Shown: positions 25,408 through 35,633 of the stretch, piece by piece
How the letters are laid out: the number at the start of each line of letters is the position of its first letter
Numbering within the stretch: the first letter of the stretch is position 1
Assembly (NCBI GenBank): GCA_002300355.1
Contig: NSGV01000003.1
Span: forward strand, 124,001-188,000
Direction: 5' to 3'
DNA from: Streptomyces sp. TLI_235
GTDB lineage: Bacteria; Actinomycetota; Actinomycetes; Streptomycetales; Streptomycetaceae
Length of the DNA: 64,000 nt
Notes under the pieces: model-generated
What the model saw: the letters and a program-made list of their open reading frames with translations, nothing else
Database searches by the model: none
What the model was told of the DNA's origin: nothing
Position numbers and translations under genes: made by a program

Positions 25408-26427
25408 ATGGGCCGACCAACCATGGAGGACGTGGCACGACGTGCGGGCGTCTCCCGCGCCCTGGTCTCACTGGTGATGCGCAACTCGCCGCAGGTGAGC
25501 CCGGGCCGACGTGAGGCCGTGCTGCAAGCAGCCGCCGAACTCGGATACGCCCCGCACGCCATGGCGAGGTCGCTGGCCAGTCACACCTCGACGGTGCTCG
25601 GTGTGCTGGTGTCCGACCTGCACAACGCCTTCTTCGCCGAGGTCGTGGACGGGCTCGACGCCGTGGCCCGGTCCGCGGGCTTCGAGCTGGTCTTCAACAC
25701 CGGCTGCCGGGACGCCGCGCGCGAGCAGAAGGCCGTCGCCAGCCTGTTGTCCTTCCGGCCGGCCGGAGTCGCGCTGCTGGGCCCCGTCGTCCCCACAACC
25801 ACGATCACCGCAGCAGCCGAAGCCTGCCCGGTGGTCCTCGTCGCCCGCACCGTCCGCTCCACCGCGGTCGATCTGGTCAATGACGACGGCCGGACCGGCT
25901 CGGCCCTCGCGGTGGACCACCTGGCCGCGCTCGGCCACACCGCCATCGCCCACTTCGACGGCGGCGCGGGCTCACAGGCCGCGCCACGGCGCCGGGGCTA
26001 CCAGGAGGCGATGAGCCGCCACGGTCTCGAGGCGCTCGTCGTTCCCAGTGAGTACACCGACACCGCCGGCGCGCGGAGCACCCGCGAACTGCTGACCACC
26101 AGACCCGCCCCCACCGCGATAGTCGCCGCCAACGACTACAACGCGGTGGGGGTCATCGCTGCGCTGGAGGAGGCCGGACTGCGTGTGCCCGAGGACGTCT
26201 CGGTCATCGGGTACGACAACACCGGCCTGGCCGCCATGCACCATGTCGGCCTCACCACGGTCCACCAGCCGGCCGTGGACATGGGCAGGCTGGCGGCCGA
26301 GGCGCTGATCGCCCGCGCACGCGGTGGCGGCGCGCCGGTTCACCGCCTGCTGCAGCCCTCGCTGGTCGTGCGCTCCACCACTGCACCACCGCGCGCCTGC
26401 GGCTTCACGGCGTCGACGGCGCGGTGA
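25408..26427 (+). CDS. LacI-family transcriptional regulator of the inositol operon
   Basis: The 339-residue protein has an N-terminal LacI helix-turn-helix (TMEDVARRAGVSRALVSLVM) and hinge-helix region, then a periplasmic-binding-like effector domain ending in SVIGYDNTGLA and QPAVDMGRLAAE. The ATG follows a CAGGAGAGACAG ribosome site. It is divergent from the iol operon with the palindromic operator between, which points to it as the repressor, with inositol or a catabolite as inducer. Its 3' end overlaps the convergent eccB gene by 23 bases. Confidence 0.93.
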   Translation: MGRPTMEDVARRAGVSRALVSLVMRNSPQVSPGRREAVLQAAAELGYAPHAMARSLASHTSTVLGVLVSDLHNAFFAEVVDGLDAVARSAGFELVFNTGCRDAAREQKAVASLLSFRPAGVALLGPVVPTTTITAAAEACPVVLVARTVRSTAVDLVNDDGRTGSALAVDHLAALGHTAIAHFDGGAGSQAAPRRRGYQEAMSRHGLEALVVPSEYTDTAGARSTRELLTTRPAPTAIVAANDYNAVGVIAALEEAGLRVPEDVSVIGYDNTGLAAMHHVGLTTVHQPAVDMGRLAAEALIARARGGGAPVHRLLQPSLVVRSTTAPPRACGFTASTAR

Positions 26428-27826
26428 CGAGCTGCTCGCGGGCGGCGGCCGCGGCGGAGAGCTCGGGCCCCGTGGGCAGCAGGTCCAGCAGTGCGGACGG
26501 AACCGCCACCGGCGCGTTCGAGTTGTAGCCGAGCGCCGACGCCGCATCGCCGCCCAGCGGGTACTTCACCCCCAGGTCGGACACCAGGTACTGCGCGCCG
26601 CGCCGGTCGCCGCTCAGCGCGGGGGCCTCGGCCAGCAGGCCTCCGCCCGGGGCCACCAGGGCCCGGCCCTCGCCGGATGCGCCGCCGACCGCCGAGGGGA
26701 CGTCCGCCAGGCCGACCACGGCCGACGCCGCTGTCCCGCCCGGGCCGAACAGCAGCCGCACGCAGGGCGCCTGCGCGCGGCCGTAGGCGGCTTCCACCAG
26801 CACAGGCGTCGTGGCGGGCAGACCGGCAGCATCCACCGAGTGCCCCGACAGCGCCAACGCGGCCGCGTCGGAGGAACTGACCGCCACCGCCGTCACCCGC
26901 CCGTCCGGGTAGGCGCCACGGCTGCCCGGGTCACCGAGCAGCAGCGCCGCCTCCAACGCGCTGACCGGCGCGAGGCCGTCCTGGAGCACCAGGAAATAGC
27001 TCGCCCCCGGTCCACCGTCGCCGGTCGTCGTCACTGAGAGGACCTGACCCACCTTGGTCGCCCGACCACCCACCCGTGGGCCATCCGCACCCCGGCCGGG
27101 CACCGCAGGTGCCCGCAGGTCCGGCCCCGACGGCAGCACGGCCAGCCACTGGGCCGGAACCCGCCAGGGCTGGTGACCGCCGTAGCCGAGGGCCACCAGC
27201 ACCGCACGGTCGGGGACACGCAGGCGGTGGTCGTGCCAGGCCAGGTACAGCGCGCCGTCAGGCCCTTCCAGCAACAGGGCGCCGGCGCCCAAGGGCGCGC
27301 CGATCGGCCGAACGTTGTCGAGCGCCACCGTGGTACGAACCGGTGTCCCGGCCTGACCGGATGCAGGATCGGCGCAGAGAGTCCACTGCCGGCCGGTGTC
27401 CGGGCCAGGCTGCGGCAACGAGTCCGGCGCACCGGGGATGCCCAGGGGAACTCCGCGAGGCACCACCGCAAGCGCCCTCTGCGCGACGGACTTCACCTGG
27501 AGTTGGGATCCGGTGAGCAGCCGCGCCGAGGTGTAGTTCAGGACGGGGTGCAGGACGCCGTCGACCAGGAGGTACCGGGTACCGGTCTCTTTCTCCACGA
27601 CGAGTGTGTCGGAAGTCTGCCAAGCGGTGCCCGAGGCTGGGAGCACCAGCCCGAGGACCGCGGCTCCCGCCGCCAGGACGAGGGCCAGCACTCCGCCTCC
27701 GACGGCCGCGCCGGTGAACCTGCGCATCGGCGTCTCTGCGGCGTCGGGCTCTCCCCGGGTCAGGGCAGACACCACCCGGCCCAGGACGTAGAGGTGCGCC
27801 TGGAGCTGGTCCTGCTTGCTCTGCAT
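26405..27826 (-). CDS. eccB: Type VII (ESX) secretion protein EccB
   Basis: The 473-residue protein has the EccB layout: a short cytosolic N-terminus with the conserved opening (MQSKQDQLQAHLYVLGRVV), one membrane helix near residues 38-62, and a long extracytoplasmic domain beginning TRYLLVDGVLHPVLN. In mycobacteria EccB is a core subunit of the ESX membrane complex. The ATG has GGAG eleven bases upstream. It lies 48 bases after eccD on the same strand and converges on the LacI gene. Identification is strong. Confidence 0.9.
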   Translation of the reverse strand: MQSKQDQLQAHLYVLGRVVSALTRGEPDAAETPMRRFTGAAVGGGVLALVLAAGAAVLGLVLPASGTAWQTSDTLVVEKETGTRYLLVDGVLHPVLNYTSARLLTGSQLQVKSVAQRALAVVPRGVPLGIPGAPDSLPQPGPDTGRQWTLCADPASGQAGTPVRTTVALDNVRPIGAPLGAGALLLEGPDGALYLAWHDHRLRVPDRAVLVALGYGGHQPWRVPAQWLAVLPSGPDLRAPAVPGRGADGPRVGGRATKVGQVLSVTTTGDGGPGASYFLVLQDGLAPVSALEAALLLGDPGSRGAYPDGRVTAVAVSSSDAAALALSGHSVDAAGLPATTPVLVEAAYGRAQAPCVRLLFGPGGTAASAVVGLADVPSAVGGASGEGRALVAPGGGLLAEAPALSGDRRGAQYLVSDLGVKYPLGGDAASALGYNSNAPVAVPSALLDLLPTGPELSAAAAAREQLVTAPSTP

Positions 27827-27874
27827 CGTCTTACTCCGCGTGTGAGGGTCGTCCGTGGGCCGTGCCGGCGTGCA

Positions 27875-29287
27875 TCAGCCGAACAGCCCCCGCAGGTACC
27901 CGTACAGCCCCAGTACCTGGCACAGCACCGGGACCAGGCTCAGCGCGGTCAGGCTCTCGGCGAGATCCGCAGCCCGCCCCCAGTAGGGCAGCAGCCTGCG
28001 CCCCGGCAGGCGGTGGGCGGCGGCCACCATGACGACGGCCAACACCACCAGGGCGCCGAGCTCGCCCACCAGCCGCTGCGGTGTCGGCGACGCGGCGGCC
28101 TCTCTGGTGGCCAGCAGTACCAGGCCCAGCACTCCGGGTACCAGCGCGGCCAGGCGCTGCCAGGCGCCGAGCAGCACCCGGCTGCGCAGGAGCAGCACCA
28201 GGCAGGCGATGGCGCACAGCACGGGGGGCGCCCAGCCGGGCGCATGACCGAGCCGGATCAGGCAGATCGTGCAGAGCGAGCCGAGTGCAACGAACAGCGC
28301 GGTCATGAACCGGTCGGTGTTCTTGACCTGCTCCAGCAGCGGCGGGGCCGGGATCGGCTCGACGTCCTCGCCCAGGTCGTCGGCGCCGGTGGGCAGCGCG
28401 GTGGTGTGCAGCCTGGCGAGCCGGAACGCGGTGACGGGCACCGACGGTCCCAGTGCAAGAGCGAGACAGAGCAGGACGGCTGCGGCACCGACGCCGGTGA
28501 GCAGCCCGGCGGCGGCCGGCAGGGCAGCTGCGGCGCCCAGGGCTCCGATGCATGCGGCGCCGACGAACACCGGCCGCCCCACCGGTCCGGTCAGCGCGCC
28601 GAGAACCGCCACAGCCGCCACGGCCGTGCCGGCGGCGAGGAGTTGGCGGGGAGCCAGGTGGCCGACGTGCAGGCCGCCGCCTGTGACGAGGGCCGCGGCG
28701 AGCGCCGCGTAGGGCAGGGCGGCCAGTCCTACCGCGGTACCTGCCGAGATGCTGCCCCAGGTCCGTGTCAGCAGTGCCGCCCCCACGGCCAGCAGGGCCG
28801 CGACCAGCGCGCCGGCGGCTGCCCGCGGTCCGTTCGGGGCGGGGACGAGCAGCACGGCCCAGCCGGTGGCGAGCGCCGCCAGGGCGAAGCCGAGCAGCAG
28901 GCGGCGGGTCATCTCCTCGTGCCAGCGGTCCGGACGGGACCGGATGCCGGTCGAGATTCCGTCCACCAGGTCGTCGAAGTCCATCTCGGGCACGGCGTCG
29001 GCGCGCGGACGCAACGTCAGTAGATCCCCGTCGCGCAGCCCGAGTTCCGCGGGTGTGCGGTCCTCGTCCAAGGGGGCGCCGCCGAGCCGCTGCATCACCC
29101 AGCCGTCGTGCTCGAGACCTGCGTCAGCCAGATCGGTGCCCGCGTGCCGCAGCACTGCCGGCAGCAGGTCGGAGAGGGTGACGCCTGCGGGGACCGCCAC
29201 CTCCACCTGCCGGTCCGGGGCGGCGACCACCAGTCTGCACATCTCCCCCGCGCTCTGTCCGCTCACCTCGGCGCACCCATTTCGCAC
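27875..29287 (-). CDS. eccD: Type VII (ESX) secretion integral membrane protein EccD
   Basis: Residues about 15-100 form the ubiquitin-like domain of EccD (CRLVVAAPDRQVEVAVP, then LGLRDGDLLTLRP). About 11 hydrophobic helices follow, interrupted by a cytosolic loop (DDLGEDVEPIPAP). EccD forms the membrane barrel of ESX systems. The GTG at 29287 has CGGAGG upstream; a GTG seven codons later would also fit homologue starts. It is divergent from eccC across a 160-base promoter region and is followed by eccB. Confidence 0.9.
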   Translation of the reverse strand: MRNGCAEVSGQSAGEMCRLVVAAPDRQVEVAVPAGVTLSDLLPAVLRHAGTDLADAGLEHDGWVMQRLGGAPLDEDRTPAELGLRDGDLLTLRPRADAVPEMDFDDLVDGISTGIRSRPDRWHEEMTRRLLLGFALAALATGWAVLLVPAPNGPRAAAGALVAALLAVGAALLTRTWGSISAGTAVGLAALPYAALAAALVTGGGLHVGHLAPRQLLAAGTAVAAVAVLGALTGPVGRPVFVGAACIGALGAAAALPAAAGLLTGVGAAAVLLCLALALGPSVPVTAFRLARLHTTALPTGADDLGEDVEPIPAPPLLEQVKNTDRFMTALFVALGSLCTICLIRLGHAPGWAPPVLCAIACLVLLLRSRVLLGAWQRLAALVPGVLGLVLLATREAAASPTPQRLVGELGALVVLAVVMVAAAHRLPGRRLLPYWGRAADLAESLTALSLVPVLCQVLGLYGYLRGLFG

Positions 29288-29447
29288 TCATTTCCGAACC
29301 TCCGGCAGGGTCCGGCACGTACCTACAAGTGGTGGCCGGTCCCAGGGGACGTGTGCCCCTGCACCTGTACACGGCCGGGAACTGTCCCCGGGTTCACCCG
29401 GAATGCGCGGACACGGTTCACCAGCGGTTCTTAGGAGGCCCCTTCAC

Positions 29448-32400
29448 GTGACCACAGTCGTCTTCCGCCGTCCGCTGCGCCGCACCGGACCGGAACTGCC
29501 CAATGGGGAGATCGCCCTCCAGGAACCGCCCGTCCTGCCCGAGAGGCAGGGCGGCGGCATGTCGATGGCGATGATGTACCTGCCGATGGGCGTGTCCTCC
29601 GGCGCGATGATGCTGATGTTCGTGCAGCCCGGGGCGAAGGCTGTCAGCTATCTGGCGTCCGGAGCGATGGCGCTGTCGATGGTGCTGATGCTGTTCGGGC
29701 AGCTGGGCAGCGCATCCGGCGAGCGCAAGCGCCGACTCAAGGGAGCTCGGCGCGACTACTTGCGGTACATGACCCAGTCCCGCCGCCAGGTCCGCAAGAC
29801 CGCGCTGCGCCAGCGGGCGGCGCTGGCTTGGCAGCACCCCGACCCGCAAGGCCTGTGGTCGGTGGCGATGAGCTCGCGGTTGTGGGAGCGACGGGTCAGC
29901 CACGACGACTTCGGGGAGGTACGGATCGGCACGGGTGAGCAACGGCTGGCGTCCCGGATACAGGCACCGCAGACCAAGCCGGTCGAGGATCTGGAACCGC
30001 TGTGCGCATCCGCGCTGCGACGTTTCATCCGGGCGTACGCGGTGGTGCCGGACCTTCCGGTCGCCATCTATCTGCGGGCCTTCGCCCGGGTGCTCATCAG
30101 CGGGGAGGAGGAGGTGCGACGGGGCATGGCGCGCGCCGTCCTCGCTCAGCTGGCCGTCTTCCACTCCCCCGAGGATCTGGTCATCGCGGTGTGCGCATCC
30201 GACGAGCACCGCGCCCAGTGGGAATGGGTCAAGTGGCTGCCGCACGCCCTGCACGACTCCGATCACGACGCCGCCGGTCAGGTACGCCTGATCACCGACA
30301 GCTACGAGGGGTTGGAGCAGCTGCTGGGCGAGGATTTCGCCGAGCGTCCTCGGTTCGATCCGAACGCGGCGCCGAGGAAGAACGAGCCCTACCTGGTGGT
30401 GGTCCTGGACGGAGTTCCCCTGCCTGCGGGGGCCCGGATCGCCGAGTCCGGGATGGCCAACACCACCGTGTTGGACGTGTCCGGCTCGCTACGATGGAAG
30501 GCCGACCGTCTCACTCTGCGGTTGAACGTCGACGCCGATTCGATCGAGACGGTGGACAGCGACCGCACGGGCAAGGACGTCGTCACCCGTGTGGGCCGAC
30601 CCGATCTGCTCAGTGTCGAGCGCTGCCGCACGGTGGCCCGCCTGATCGCCCCGTACCGGATGGGGGGCTCCACCGAGGCCGCCGACCCGCTGACAGCCGA
30701 CCTCGAACTGACTTCCCTGCTGGGCATCGACGATGTGCAGTCCTTCGACCCGGAGACGTTCTGGGCCGCCCGCTCCCCGCGCGAGCGGCTCAGCGTCCCC
30801 ATCGGTGTGGCCGAGGACGGGTCCCCGGTCGAGCTGGACATCAAGGAGTCCGCCCAGGGCGGCATGGGCCCGCACGGCATGCTGATCGGCGCGACCGGCT
30901 CGGGCAAGAGCGAACTGCTGCGCACCCTGGTCATCTCCCTGGCCGCCACACACTCCTCCGAGGTGCTGAACTTCGTCCTGGTCGACTTCAAGGGCGGTGC
31001 CACCTTCACCGGTCTGGACGCCCTGCCGCACACCGCCGCGGTGATCACCAACCTGGCCGACGAACTGCCCTTGGTGGACCGCATGCAGGACGCTCTGCAG
31101 GGCGAGTTGGTGCGCCGTCAGGAATACCTGCGCCGCACCGGATACAGCTCGCTGTACGAGCACGAGCGGGCCCGGCTGCAGGGAGCCCAGCTGGACACCC
31201 TGCCGACCCTCTTCCTGGTCGTCGACGAGTTCAGCGAACTGCTCAGCACAAAACGGGAGTTTATGGACCTGTTCGTGATGATCGGACGACTCGGGCGCAG
31301 CCTGGGCGTGCACCTGCTGCTCGCCTCCCAACGGCTCGACGAGGGGCGAGTGCACCTGCTGGAGTCGCATCTGTCCTATCGGATCGGTCTGCGCACGTTC
31401 TCGGCTGCCGAGAGCCGCAGCGTGCTCGGTGTCGCCGACGCGTACCAACTGCCCTCGTCACCGGGCAACGGCTTCCTCAAGTCCGACATGAACCTGACCC
31501 GTTTCAAGGCCGCGTACGTGTCGGGCGCCTACCGTGCCCCCGAGCGGCGTCGGCCCCGTTCGGTGGTGGAACGGCAGGTGGTGGACTTCGGCGCTGACTA
31601 CCTGCCGCTGCCTGCCCCGTCGACGGCACCCGCGGAGCCCGCACAGGAAGCGGCGGCGGACAGCAGCCGGACCCTGTTCGCTCTGCTGCTGGAGCGGCTG
31701 CGCACACCCGGCCCGCCGGCCCGCCAGGTGTGGCTGCCCCCGCTGGCGGAACCGCCGAGCCTGGACCAGGTCCTGCCGCCGCTCACTGTCGACCCCCAGC
31801 TCGGCCTTACCTGCGCGGGGCCGGCGACGCGCGGATCCCTCAGCGTCGCCCTCGGCTTCATCGACCGGCCCTTCGACGGGCTGCGCGAGCTCCTGACCGT
31901 CAACCTCTCCGGAGCGGCCGGCCATGTGGGCGTCGTCGGCGCCCCGCAGAGCGGCAAGAGCACGGTGCTGCGTACGCTCGTCACCGCCCTCGCCCTGTCC
32001 CACACTCCGCAGGAGGTTCAGTTCTACTGTCTGGACTTCGGCGGCGGCACCCTGGGCAGCCTGTCCGGTCTGCCCCACGTGGCGGGTGTGGCCTCCCGGC
32101 TGGAGTCCGACCGGGGCGGCCGAATCATCGCCGAGGTCAGCCAGTTGCTCGCCCGGCGTGAGCGGCGTTTCGCCGAGCAGGGCGTGCAGTCGATGGCCGC
32201 ATACCGGCGGATGCGCCAGGACGGCCGGGTCACCGACGATCCCTGGGGCGATGTCTTCCTTGTCGTGGACGGCTGGTTCACCCTGCGCCAGGAGTTCGAG
32301 GCATGGGAGGCGGTCATCACCGACATCGCCAACCGCGGTCTCGGTTACGGCATCCATGTCGTGATCAGCGCCACCCGCTGGTCCGAGATCAGGCCCTGGA

Positions 32401-33404
32401 CGCGCGACCTCATCAGCACCCGGCTCGAACTCCACCTCGGTGACGCCATCGAGTCCGAGGTCAGCAGTCGCGATGCCGCACGCGTGCCGGCTGTACCCGG
32501 CCGCGGGTTGACCACCGATGCCTTCCACTTCCTCGCCGCGCTCCCCCGTATCGACGGCTCGGGCTCGGTCGACGACCTGCAGGAGGCGACTGCGGCCCTG
32601 GTCAAGGAGGTCGCACAGGGCTGGAAGGGACCGCACGCCCCCGCTCTGCGGATGCTGCCCCACACCCTGCCCGCCCGTGAACTTCCCGCCCCGCACGGTG
32701 ACCTGCTCGTCCCGATCGGCCTGGACGAGCAGAGGCTGGAGCCGGTGTGGCACGACTTCGCCCAGCACCCCCACCTGATGGTCTTCGGGGACACCGAGAC
32801 CGGCAAAACCAACCTGCTGCGTCTGATGGCCCGTGCCGTCGTCCACCGCTACTCCCCGCAGCAGGCCCGCATCATGATCGCCGACTATCGGCGGGACCTG
32901 TACGAATGGATCCCCGAGCAGACCCAGCTCGGCTACGCGGTGTCGGAGTCGGCGCTCGCCGAGATGATGGCCTCCACTGCCCAGACCCTGCAGGGACGCC
33001 TGCCCGGCCCTGAGATCACGCCGGATCGGCTGCGCCGACGCGACTGGTGGGTCGGGCCGGACCTGTTCGTCCTGGTCGACGACTACGAACTGGTCGGCGG
33101 GGGCCTGCACGGCCCGCTGGCGCCGCTGCTCGACCTGCTGCCCCAGGGCGCCGAGATCGGACTGCACCTGATCGTCGCCCGTTCCAGCTCCGGCGCCTCC
33201 CGTGCGATGACCGACCCGGTGCTGCGGCGGTTGTGGGAACTGGGCACTCCCGGCCTGCTGCTGTCCTGCGGCAAGGAGGAGGGCACCTTCCTCGGCGAGG
33301 CCAAGCCCCGCCAGCTTCCGCCCGGACGGGCCACGCTGGTCACCCGCCGGCAGCACCTACTGCTGCAGACCGCCTTCCTCGAACAGCCCGACCTTCCCCG
33401 CTGA
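29448..33404 (+). CDS. eccC: Type VII (ESX) secretion motor ATPase EccC, three FtsK/SpoIIIE domains
   Basis: The 1318-residue motor starts at a GTG at 29448 with AGGAGG nine bases upstream. Two membrane helices near residues 44-88 anchor it. Three FtsK/SpoIIIE ATPase domains follow: Walker A GATGSGKSE near residue 480, GAPQSGKST near 829 and GDTETGKTN near 1112. The first domain also has Walker B LFLVVDEFSELL. EccC recognises substrates through its last ATPase domain and powers export. The length equals full-length single-chain EccC, not the split EccCa/Cb form. It is transcribed towards the WXG-headed protein at 33654, its probable substrate. Confidence 0.95.
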   Translation: MTTVVFRRPLRRTGPELPNGEIALQEPPVLPERQGGGMSMAMMYLPMGVSSGAMMLMFVQPGAKAVSYLASGAMALSMVLMLFGQLGSASGERKRRLKGARRDYLRYMTQSRRQVRKTALRQRAALAWQHPDPQGLWSVAMSSRLWERRVSHDDFGEVRIGTGEQRLASRIQAPQTKPVEDLEPLCASALRRFIRAYAVVPDLPVAIYLRAFARVLISGEEEVRRGMARAVLAQLAVFHSPEDLVIAVCASDEHRAQWEWVKWLPHALHDSDHDAAGQVRLITDSYEGLEQLLGEDFAERPRFDPNAAPRKNEPYLVVVLDGVPLPAGARIAESGMANTTVLDVSGSLRWKADRLTLRLNVDADSIETVDSDRTGKDVVTRVGRPDLLSVERCRTVARLIAPYRMGGSTEAADPLTADLELTSLLGIDDVQSFDPETFWAARSPRERLSVPIGVAEDGSPVELDIKESAQGGMGPHGMLIGATGSGKSELLRTLVISLAATHSSEVLNFVLVDFKGGATFTGLDALPHTAAVITNLADELPLVDRMQDALQGELVRRQEYLRRTGYSSLYEHERARLQGAQLDTLPTLFLVVDEFSELLSTKREFMDLFVMIGRLGRSLGVHLLLASQRLDEGRVHLLESHLSYRIGLRTFSAAESRSVLGVADAYQLPSSPGNGFLKSDMNLTRFKAAYVSGAYRAPERRRPRSVVERQVVDFGADYLPLPAPSTAPAEPAQEAAADSSRTLFALLLERLRTPGPPARQVWLPPLAEPPSLDQVLPPLTVDPQLGLTCAGPATRGSLSVALGFIDRPFDGLRELLTVNLSGAAGHVGVVGAPQSGKSTVLRTLVTALALSHTPQEVQFYCLDFGGGTLGSLSGLPHVAGVASRLESDRGGRIIAEVSQLLARRERRFAEQGVQSMAAYRRMRQDGRVTDDPWGDVFLVVDGWFTLRQEFEAWEAVITDIANRGLGYGIHVVISATRWSEIRPWTRDLISTRLELHLGDAIESEVSSRDAARVPAVPGRGLTTDAFHFLAALPRIDGSGSVDDLQEATAALVKEVAQGWKGPHAPALRMLPHTLPARELPAPHGDLLVPIGLDEQRLEPVWHDFAQHPHLMVFGDTETGKTNLLRLMARAVVHRYSPQQARIMIADYRRDLYEWIPEQTQLGYAVSESALAEMMASTAQTLQGRLPGPEITPDRLRRRDWWVGPDLFVLVDDYELVGGGLHGPLAPLLDLLPQGAEIGLHLIVARSSSGASRAMTDPVLRRLWELGTPGLLLSCGKEEGTFLGEAKPRQLPPGRATLVTRRQHLLLQTAFLEQPDLPR

Positions 33405-33413
33405 GCCGTGATC

Positions 33414-33440
33414 GGGCCGGTGCCATGTGCACCGGCCCGT
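33414..33440 (+). terminator. Terminator after eccC
   Basis: A perfect 11-bp GC-rich stem (33414-33424 with 33430-33440, loop CATGT) lies ten bases after the eccC stop. It would separate eccC from the downstream WXG-headed gene, at least partly. Confidence 0.65.
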
Positions 33441-33653
33441 TCACCGGCGCGTCCCCTCTTCGCAACCGGTCGGCCGATCACGGGCAGGTGGCGGCGAACC
33501 AATAAATGAACAATGGTCGAGCATCTCCCGATACCGCCTGGTAAGCGGCTTTCCAGGCGGTCGGGCCCCGCATGCTGTCCGGGTGAAGCCTTCTGCTGCA
33601 CGCATCGAAGCCGGCTTCCCGGGTGACAGCGCCGCCGACGAGGGCGGGCGCCG

Positions 33654-35633
33654 GTGAGCGCCCACGGGACGGCCCTGGCACCCTCGTCCGCTCTGGCCTC
33701 CGTCGGGCTGCCGGACCCGGGCGGTGATCCCGGCGCGCTGCGCGATGCCGCCCAGGCCCACCGCGATCTCGCCGCTCAGCTGCGTGCGCACAGCGCCTAC
33801 GTCGACGACCTGGTGCTGCGGTCCCAGCCCGTCTGGCAGGGCAGCGCCGCCGACGCCTTTCGCGTCGGGGCGACCTCGCACGCCGTCGATCTGTCGAACG
33901 CCGCCACGGTCGTCGACCGGGCGGCGGAGGGGCACGAGGAGCATGCCTCCCGGCTCCACTACGCGCTCGAGGTTCTCGAGGAACTGGCGATCCAGATCGG
34001 CGCCACCCTGGCGTTCATGGCGGCTGCGGCCGCGTTCCCGCCGCTGCTCGCGGCTGCAGAGCTGCAGCTCGCGGCGCTGGCCGTCGAAGGTGGGCGAATC
34101 ATTCAGTGGCTGTCCGACCTGCTCGCCGCAATCGTCCGCTTCTTCGTGAAGGCCCGTGCCTGGATCGCGCAGTTCACCAAGCTGGTCTGGCGGGGCGAGT
34201 CGTTCAGCTTCGGATACGGGAAGCTGGTCTTCGACGGGATGCGCGACGCCACCGTGGACGTGCTGGCGAACCTGACCGCCCGCGGAATCGCCCACCGGCA
34301 GCTGGACATCACCATGCTGTGGAGCGCGATCGGCAGCGGGCTGGCCGGCGGCATGCTCGGCGGGCTGGAGGCGAGCGGCTTCAAGAAGGTGCTCACCGAA
34401 GCCGGCGAGGTCAAGCGCGCCACCGACGGTCTGCCCGAGTTCGTGAGCATGGGCGAGCAGGCGAAGTCCTGGGTGAGGTCCCTCAAGAAGGCCCCGGCAC
34501 GTGACACCGCCCGGGCGGCCCGCACCGACGCACTGGGGGCGTCCGCCGAGGCCACTGCGGTCGGCACCCCCCGAAACGCGCCCAGCCGGGTCTCCAGCGA
34601 CCTGGAAGGCCTCACCCGGATCAACAGCGCTGCCGACACCGGACGGATCTCCGCACACACCGGCAGCCGTCCCCATGCCGTGCCGCCGCGCAGGGGGCTC
34701 GACCCGGCCGGCGCCGACGGAGCTGTGAAGGATCTCGTCCCCACCTCGGACGACATCGCCCGCGCTCTGGGCGGCAGCACGCAGGCCCCGCGGATCACCG
34801 GCGTCCGATTCCTCGACGAAGCACCCTCCGGAGTACGGCCCACCCCGACGAAGACGGCCGACGCTGCTTCTGCCGTGAAGAAGCCCGGCGTGAAGGAGGT
34901 GGCCCACGGACGGGATCTCCCGCAGGTCTTCGCCGACCGCCCTCTCGACCGGTACCTGATAGCGCGGGCCGGGGCACGCAAGGCAGGGCTGCGCGGCCTG
35001 CCGAGCGAGGGCGAGCCGCTGGCCCGGGACGTCATGGCGGCCGGCGCAGCCCAGCGGGGTGCAGCCACCGCGCACCAGGACGCCGAGCTGGCGCTGCAAG
35101 CAGCCCGAAGGCGGCTCGCTGCGGCCGAGAGGCATGTGGCGGCCCGCACCGAGGAACTCGGCCGGGACCGGGCACGGGTGTGGGCGGCCGAGAGCCGACA
35201 CGATATAGCGCGGGTGCTCGGCGACCCTGCGCAGGCCCGGCAGATCGAACAGGAGGTGGTGCGAGCCCGTGCCGGGGAAGCCCACAGCGCGCAGAACCTG
35301 CACGCCGCGCTGAGCACGCGGGACGCTGCGGCTTCGGAGGTCCGGTCGGCAGCACGCACCACCGACACTGCAGCGACTGCGGCCGACACGGCCCAGACAC
35401 GGCTCCGGGCGGCGACGGTCCGGCAGGAGGTGTGGCAGGAGTTCGCGGACGCGGGGAAGACAGTCCGCCAGGCATCGTCCGCGCCGACGCTGTTTTCCGA
35501 CGCACTGCGGCACAGCGCATGGAAGGAGGGGTACCCCGTCGAGTACACCCCGTCCGTCCACGGCGGGGGACACAGGTCCGGCCCACAGCGTGGCAGAAGG
35601 CCGATGTCGGGGGGTTCGCCCAGCAGTCGCTGA
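33654..35633 (+). CDS. WXG100-headed large type VII substrate, probably frameshifted near its 3' end
   Basis: The 659-residue frame begins at a GTG at 33654 with a GAGGGCGGG site. Residues 1-105 look like a WXG100 unit (PVWQGSAADAFR near 60-71) made of two amphipathic helices. Long hydrophobic helices follow to about 160, then a helical body, an Ala/Thr-rich linker and an Ala/Arg/Glu-rich coiled-coil stretch near 465-600. The layout resembles type VII-exported large proteins, and the gene sits next to eccC. The last 20 residues read as nonsense, while good coding sequence continues in another frame after a G-run at 35565-35569. I do not recognise an enzymatic tip. No small esx partner gene is seen. 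Confidence 0.75.
   Translation: MSAHGTALAPSSALASVGLPDPGGDPGALRDAAQAHRDLAAQLRAHSAYVDDLVLRSQPVWQGSAADAFRVGATSHAVDLSNAATVVDRAAEGHEEHASRLHYALEVLEELAIQIGATLAFMAAAAAFPPLLAAAELQLAALAVEGGRIIQWLSDLLAAIVRFFVKARAWIAQFTKLVWRGESFSFGYGKLVFDGMRDATVDVLANLTARGIAHRQLDITMLWSAIGSGLAGGMLGGLEASGFKKVLTEAGEVKRATDGLPEFVSMGEQAKSWVRSLKKAPARDTARAARTDALGASAEATAVGTPRNAPSRVSSDLEGLTRINSAADTGRISAHTGSRPHAVPPRRGLDPAGADGAVKDLVPTSDDIARALGGSTQAPRITGVRFLDEAPSGVRPTPTKTADAASAVKKPGVKEVAHGRDLPQVFADRPLDRYLIARAGARKAGLRGLPSEGEPLARDVMAAGAAQRGAATAHQDAELALQAARRRLAAAERHVAARTEELGRDRARVWAAESRHDIARVLGDPAQARQIEQEVVRARAGEAHSAQNLHAALSTRDAAASEVRSAARTTDTAATAADTAQTRLRAATVRQEVWQEFADAGKTVRQASSAPTLFSDALRHSAWKEGYPVEYTPSVHGGGHRSGPQRGRRPMSGGSPSSR

Noticed and set aside
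28749..29447. Longer EccC start at 28749
   Set aside because: The upstream 233 codons are antisense to eccD and Arg/Ser-rich; the GTG at 29448 has AGGAGG and begins the recognisable EccC N-terminus.
33427..33657. 76-codon frame overlapping the WXG-headed gene start (GTGA)
   Set aside because: Tempting as a small esx partner, but it has no WXG motif or helical pattern and spans the eccC terminator region.
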